Positions 61,193 through 64,000 of a DNA stretch of 64,000 nucleotides are shown piece after piece. The position numbers and the translations under genes are program-made. The DNA comes from Flagellimonas meridianipacifica (GTDB taxonomy: Bacteria > Bacteroidota > Bacteroidia > Flavobacteriales > Flavobacteriaceae): contig NZ_PVYX01000002.1 in NCBI RefSeq assembly GCF_003001695.1, positions 434,001-498,000 of the forward strand, given 5' to 3'. The notes under the pieces were generated by a model. That model did no database searches. It was not told the DNA's origin and saw nothing but the letters and a program-made list of their open reading frames with translations. Numbering within the stretch: the first letter of the stretch is position 1; each line of letters opens with the position of its first letter.

Positions 61193-61786
61193 TTAGCGAT
61201 ATTTGTCATTTAACCCGATGCCCTGCTCAATCATGGGCAATACTTTTTCCAGACGTTTCTTTTTGGTAGCTTCCTGTTTTGCCTCGCCGATGTATTCACA
61301 AAACTCTTTTTGCTTGTATTTTGAAAATTCGTGAAAAGTCTTTTTGATGCTGGAATGCTCGTTGAGATAGTCCTGAAGTAACTCGGGGACCATAATTTCA
61401 ACATTTTTCTTCTCCGCTTTTATTTCAAGGCCACTTTTCTGATTTTCTATGGCCTCGTTCATATAAGCCAGTACGTTTTCCTGGTCTATTTCTTCAAGAT
61501 TGTCGAATTTCCAATGACGCATTGCCTTGGTTTTGCCTTCTTGTGCATTCTGCAATACTTCTTCTGGGTCTTTCAATAATGCTCCATTAAAAAACCAAAC
61601 TCCAAAGTGATTTTTGAATCGACAGATACCCAATACGTTTTTGTTGGATACGGTATACACCGGAAAATTCCATTTATAACTTTCCTCTGCTTGGGTTTGT
61701 TTTGCCAAATTCCGAAGAATAGCTATCCCCTCCTTGAATGGATGCTCCTTTTCATAGTATGCTTCCACTTTTTCTGATGCTGTCAT
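61193..61786 (-). CDS. YdeI/OmpD-associated-like protein with DUF1801-type domain
   Basis: 197 residues. N-terminal DUF1801/YdhG-like domain (FKEGIAILRNLAKQTQAEES, YKWNFPVYTVSNKNVLGICR, HFGVWFFNGALLKDP) and C-terminal YdeI-type helices (IMVPELLQDYLNEHSSIKKT, EFCEYIGEAKQEATKKKRLE). No established function. It is 2 bp after pepT, same strand, so probably co-transcribed. Confidence 0.88.
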   Translation of the reverse strand: MTASEKVEAYYEKEHPFKEGIAILRNLAKQTQAEESYKWNFPVYTVSNKNVLGICRFKNHFGVWFFNGALLKDPEEVLQNAQEGKTKAMRHWKFDNLEEIDQENVLAYMNEAIENQKSGLEIKAEKKNVEIMVPELLQDYLNEHSSIKKTFHEFSKYKQKEFCEYIGEAKQEATKKKRLEKVLPMIEQGIGLNDKYR

Positions 61787-61788
61787 AT

Positions 61789-63018
61789 TTATTTGATTTG
61801 AATTGCGGTGAACTCACAGATTTTTACAATAACCTCCACAGCTTTTTGCATGCTTTCTAAGGGAACGTATTCGTATTTTCCATGAAAATTATGCCCTCCA
61901 GCAAAGATATTGGGGCAAGGCAATCCCATGAAGCTTAATTGTGAGCCATCGGTTCCACCCCGTATGGGTTTTAGTATAGGCTCTATGTCCAAGGATTTCA
62001 TGGCCTCTTCAGCAATTTCAACTATGTGAAAAACAGGTTCCACCTTTTCTCGCATATTAAAATACTGATTTTCAATGTTTAATTCAATAAAATCACCGAA
62101 CCTATCGGAGAGTTTGCCCGCAATATCCTTTAATAATTGTTTTCTAGCTTCAAAATGTTGGGCATCATGATCGCGTATAATGAGCTCTATCTCAGCCTCC
62201 TCAATCTCCCCTTTAATCTTATGAACATGGAAGAAACCTTCTCGGCCCTCTGTTTTTTCAGGGACTTCATTAGGGGGTAGAAGACTTAAAAATTGATTGG
62301 CAATATGTATGGCATTGACCATTTTATCTTTGGCATAGCCCGGGTGTACGCTTTTACCCTTTATTTTTATCGTTGCACTGGCCGCATTGAAATTTTCAAA
62401 TTCCAATTCCCCAATTTGACTGCCATCTATAGTGTAGGCCCATTCAGCACCAAATTTCTTAACATCAAATTTGTGGGCACCCCTCCCAATTTCTTCATCT
62501 GGGGTAAAGGCCACCCGAATTTTACCATGTTTTATTTCGGGATGTTCGCGCAAATACTCCATGGCGGTAATAATTTCAGCCACTCCCGCTTTGTCATCTG
62601 CACCTAGAAGTGTAGTGCCGTCTGTAGTAATTAAAGTTTGCCCTTTATACTGTAATAATTCGGGAAAATAATCGGGCGAAAGCACAATTTCTTTTCCTTT
62701 ATTAAGGACAATATCCCCGCCATCGTACTCTTTTATTATTTGGGGAGAAACGTTTTTACCAGTAAAATCTGGAGTGGTATCCATATGGGCTATAAAGCCA
62801 ATTGTGGGCACCTCTTTTTCCATATTGCTGGGAAGTGTGGCCATAATATATCCGTTCGCATCAATGGAGACTTCCTCCATCCCAATGGTATGCAGTTCGG
62901 TAACCAATTTTTTGGCAAGTTTAAGCTGTTTTTCGGTACTGGGGGTACTTTTGGAATAGGGGTCGCTTTGAGTGTCAATGCCTACATATTCCAGAAAACG
63001 GGGTAATAATTGCTCCAT
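61789..63018 (-). CDS. pepT: Peptidase T (tripeptide aminopeptidase)
   Basis: 409 residues, M20B family. Zinc ligands in [20 protein letters not shown] near residue 74, [20 protein letters not shown] near 133, [20 protein letters not shown] near 169 (catalytic Glu), [20 protein letters not shown] near 195, and the last His in [16 protein letters not shown] near 380. The dimerisation domain spans about 208-320. Cytoplasmic; removes N-terminal residues of tripeptides. Confidence 0.96.
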   Translation of the reverse strand: MEQLLPRFLEYVGIDTQSDPYSKSTPSTEKQLKLAKKLVTELHTIGMEEVSIDANGYIMATLPSNMEKEVPTIGFIAHMDTTPDFTGKNVSPQIIKEYDGGDIVLNKGKEIVLSPDYFPELLQYKGQTLITTDGTTLLGADDKAGVAEIITAMEYLREHPEIKHGKIRVAFTPDEEIGRGAHKFDVKKFGAEWAYTIDGSQIGELEFENFNAASATIKIKGKSVHPGYAKDKMVNAIHIANQFLSLLPPNEVPEKTEGREGFFHVHKIKGEIEEAEIELIIRDHDAQHFEARKQLLKDIAGKLSDRFGDFIELNIENQYFNMREKVEPVFHIVEIAEEAMKSLDIEPILKPIRGGTDGSQLSFMGLPCPNIFAGGHNFHGKYEYVPLESMQKAVEVIVKICEFTAIQIK

Positions 63019-63114
63019 AAAGTGCTTTTCAACAAAAATAACGCTTATTCAATCGTGATTTTGATTAAACTCAAGGAGTAGCCCCTATCTTTCTGATTAC
63101 TAAACAACAGCTAT

Positions 63115-63534
63115 TTGAAAAAACTACTACTATTTCCCCTATTGTTCTCTTTCTTCTTTTCTTCGGCTCAAATCGACTGTACTTTGGGAGTTGGAGGAAA
63201 AGACAATGAGACGATTATAGAGGTTTTCCAGCTGAATGAAGAACAAACAGAGAACTTGAAAAATTGGAGTGCGGAACTTGAAGTTAGAAATACCTACTTA
63301 AAGGATAAAGCCAAGTCCCTTTTGAATAGGCACCAAGAAAGCCCGCCTACCGTTCTAATGGAAATGTCTTATGAGTATCGACAACTTTTGGATAGTATGC
63401 GAAGTAATTCTCGAATGATTGACCGACGTTTGCTGGGAACTTTCAACCAAAAACAATATGATTTGTACGTTGAGCTTTGCAGCATGATATCCATGAGCCC
63501 GATGCGGGTTAATAATTCCGTTAACGAAAAATAG
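63115..63534 (+). CDS. Secreted small protein of unknown function
   Basis: 139 residues, TTG start, with a signal peptide (KKLLLFPLLFSFFFSSAQ). The mature part is charged and helical (NEEQTENLKNWSAELEVRNT, QESPPTVLMEMSYEYRQLLD, RRLLGTFNQKQYDLYVELCS), reminiscent in pattern of periplasmic helical proteins such as Spy-like sensors but without their LTxxQ motif. I cannot assign a family. It reads toward pyrD with 55 bp between. Confidence 0.7.
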   Translation: MKKLLLFPLLFSFFFSSAQIDCTLGVGGKDNETIIEVFQLNEEQTENLKNWSAELEVRNTYLKDKAKSLLNRHQESPPTVLMEMSYEYRQLLDSMRSNSRMIDRRLLGTFNQKQYDLYVELCSMISMSPMRVNNSVNEK

Positions 63535-63565
63535 CAGATTCGCTATGTTGGGTTTTTAGAGTTCC

Positions 63566-63573
63566 TATTTTTG
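63566..63573 (+). promoter_or_regulatory. Putative -7 box for pyrD
   Basis: TATTTTTG matches TAnnTTTG and lies 16 bp before the pyrD ATG. The nearest upstream TTG is only 15 bp away, closer than usual. Confidence 0.4.
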
Positions 63574-63589
63574 CATAAAGTTTTTCTGA

Positions 63590-64000
63590 ATGTACAAACT
63601 CCTTATTCGTCCTCTGCTTTTTTTGCTAGATGCGGAAAGCGCCCATCACTTCTCGTTTACCATGATAAAACTACTTTCCAAGCTGGGAGTGGGAGGGCTT
63701 ATGCGTAAAAAGTTTGTGATAGAGGATTCCCTACTGGAGCGGGAGGTTTTTGGACTCAAGTTTAAGAATCCGGTTGGTTTGGCCGCAGGATTTGATAAAG
63801 ATGCCAAATTGTACAATGAATTTTCTGATTATGGATTCGGTTTTGTTGAGATAGGCACCTTAACCCCAAAACCGCAACCGGGAAATCCCAAAAAGCGACT
63901 TTTTAGATTAATTGAGGACCAAGCTATTATAAATAGAATGGGATTCAATAACAAAGGCGTATTCGAAGCCGTGGACCAACTTAAGAAAAAACACCGTGTG
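63590..64000 (+). CDS. pyrD: Dihydroorotate dehydrogenase (class 2), N-terminal part (cut by window edge)
   Basis: An open frame of 137 codons runs off the right edge, starting [20 protein letters not shown], the amphipathic N-terminus that places class 2 enzymes on the membrane for quinone use. FMN-binding features follow: [20 protein letters not shown] near residue 55, [20 protein letters not shown] near 82, [19 protein letters not shown] near 104. It oxidises dihydroorotate to orotate. Together with pyrF at 18241 it belongs to UMP synthesis, though the two are far apart. Confidence 0.95.
   Translation, partial: MYKLLIRPLLFLLDAESAHHFSFTMIKLLSKLGVGGLMRKKFVIEDSLLEREVFGLKFKNPVGLAAGFDKDAKLYNEFSDYGFGFVEIGTLTPKPQPGNPKKRLFRLIEDQAIINRMGFNNKGVFEAVDQLKKKHRV

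Noticed and set aside
1..64000. CRISPR array, prophage genes or toxin-antitoxin pair.
   Set aside because: No regularly spaced repeats, phage structural genes or paired small genes were found apart from the partial integrase.

Overview
The window looks like a chromosomal segment of a marine-type Flavobacteriaceae bacterium (Bacteroidota; Muricauda/Allomuricauda-like is my guess). Reasons: low GC; promoters matching the Bacteroidota -7 box TAnnTTTG; few strong Shine-Dalgarno sites; lineage-typical forms of many genes (NusB of about 310 residues, DnaJ with one zinc centre, type III glutamine synthetase, IcmF, DUF4197, DUF4266/DUF3570, DUF4920, DUF3276, DUF6268). All names come from motif and family recognition by eye; no database was searched.

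Layout. 1-920 is the edge of a probable integrated element: the N-terminal half of a Bacteroidota-type tyrosine recombinase, a cluster of TGTTGACCGATT repeats, and a tRNA-Arg(ACG) gene followed by three decayed copies of its own 3' end. 983-8922 holds apt, a secreted alpha/alpha-toroid protein, a BlaI/BlaR1-type pair whose sensor carries an extra M23 domain, a Ca2+/cation antiporter and a secreted protein. 8983-12385 has divergent type II and type III glutamine synthetases. 12441-19056 has purM, a Rieske/thioredoxin/ApbE/DUF4266/DUF3570 redox cluster, then prfA-pyrF. 19066-31924 is a mixed region: hydrolases, a membrane AraC regulator, DUF4197, purU, the fused mutase IcmF, Lrp, a DJ-1-like lipoprotein and DUF1684. 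31981-34892 is a leftward PII-Amt-porin nitrogen operon. 35162-39895 has crcB preceded by an unannotated small membrane protein, a MazG-like pyrophosphatase, ilvE, DUF4920-mnmD and an epimerase. 40028-47151 has grpE-dnaJ, an ABC exporter, MscS, an outer-membrane barrel and a sigma54-type response regulator lacking a DNA-binding domain. 47152-55953 has PPK2, an M28 peptidase, a cyclophilin-FKBP fusion, two very small membrane proteins, a 1-Cys peroxiredoxin and small stress/redox genes. 55582-64000 has DUF3276, an ABC exporter, nusB-DUF1573-yajC, an oxidoreductase, pepT and a truncated pyrD.

Themes. Nitrogen assimilation appears twice (two glutamine synthetase types; PII-Amt-porin). Pyrimidine/purine genes are scattered (apt, purM, pyrF, purU, pyrD). 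Several genes act in the envelope or in redox chemistry. The least described item I can point to is a family of tiny single-pass membrane proteins with the pattern M-x-x-F-F ... I-N-x-x-L-L ... S-V-N: two copies of 27 and 28 residues at 51986-52285 and a 59-residue version just upstream of crcB at 35553-35732. The second main item is the tRNA-Arg gene with its tail of T-arm-like repeats beside a recombinase gene.
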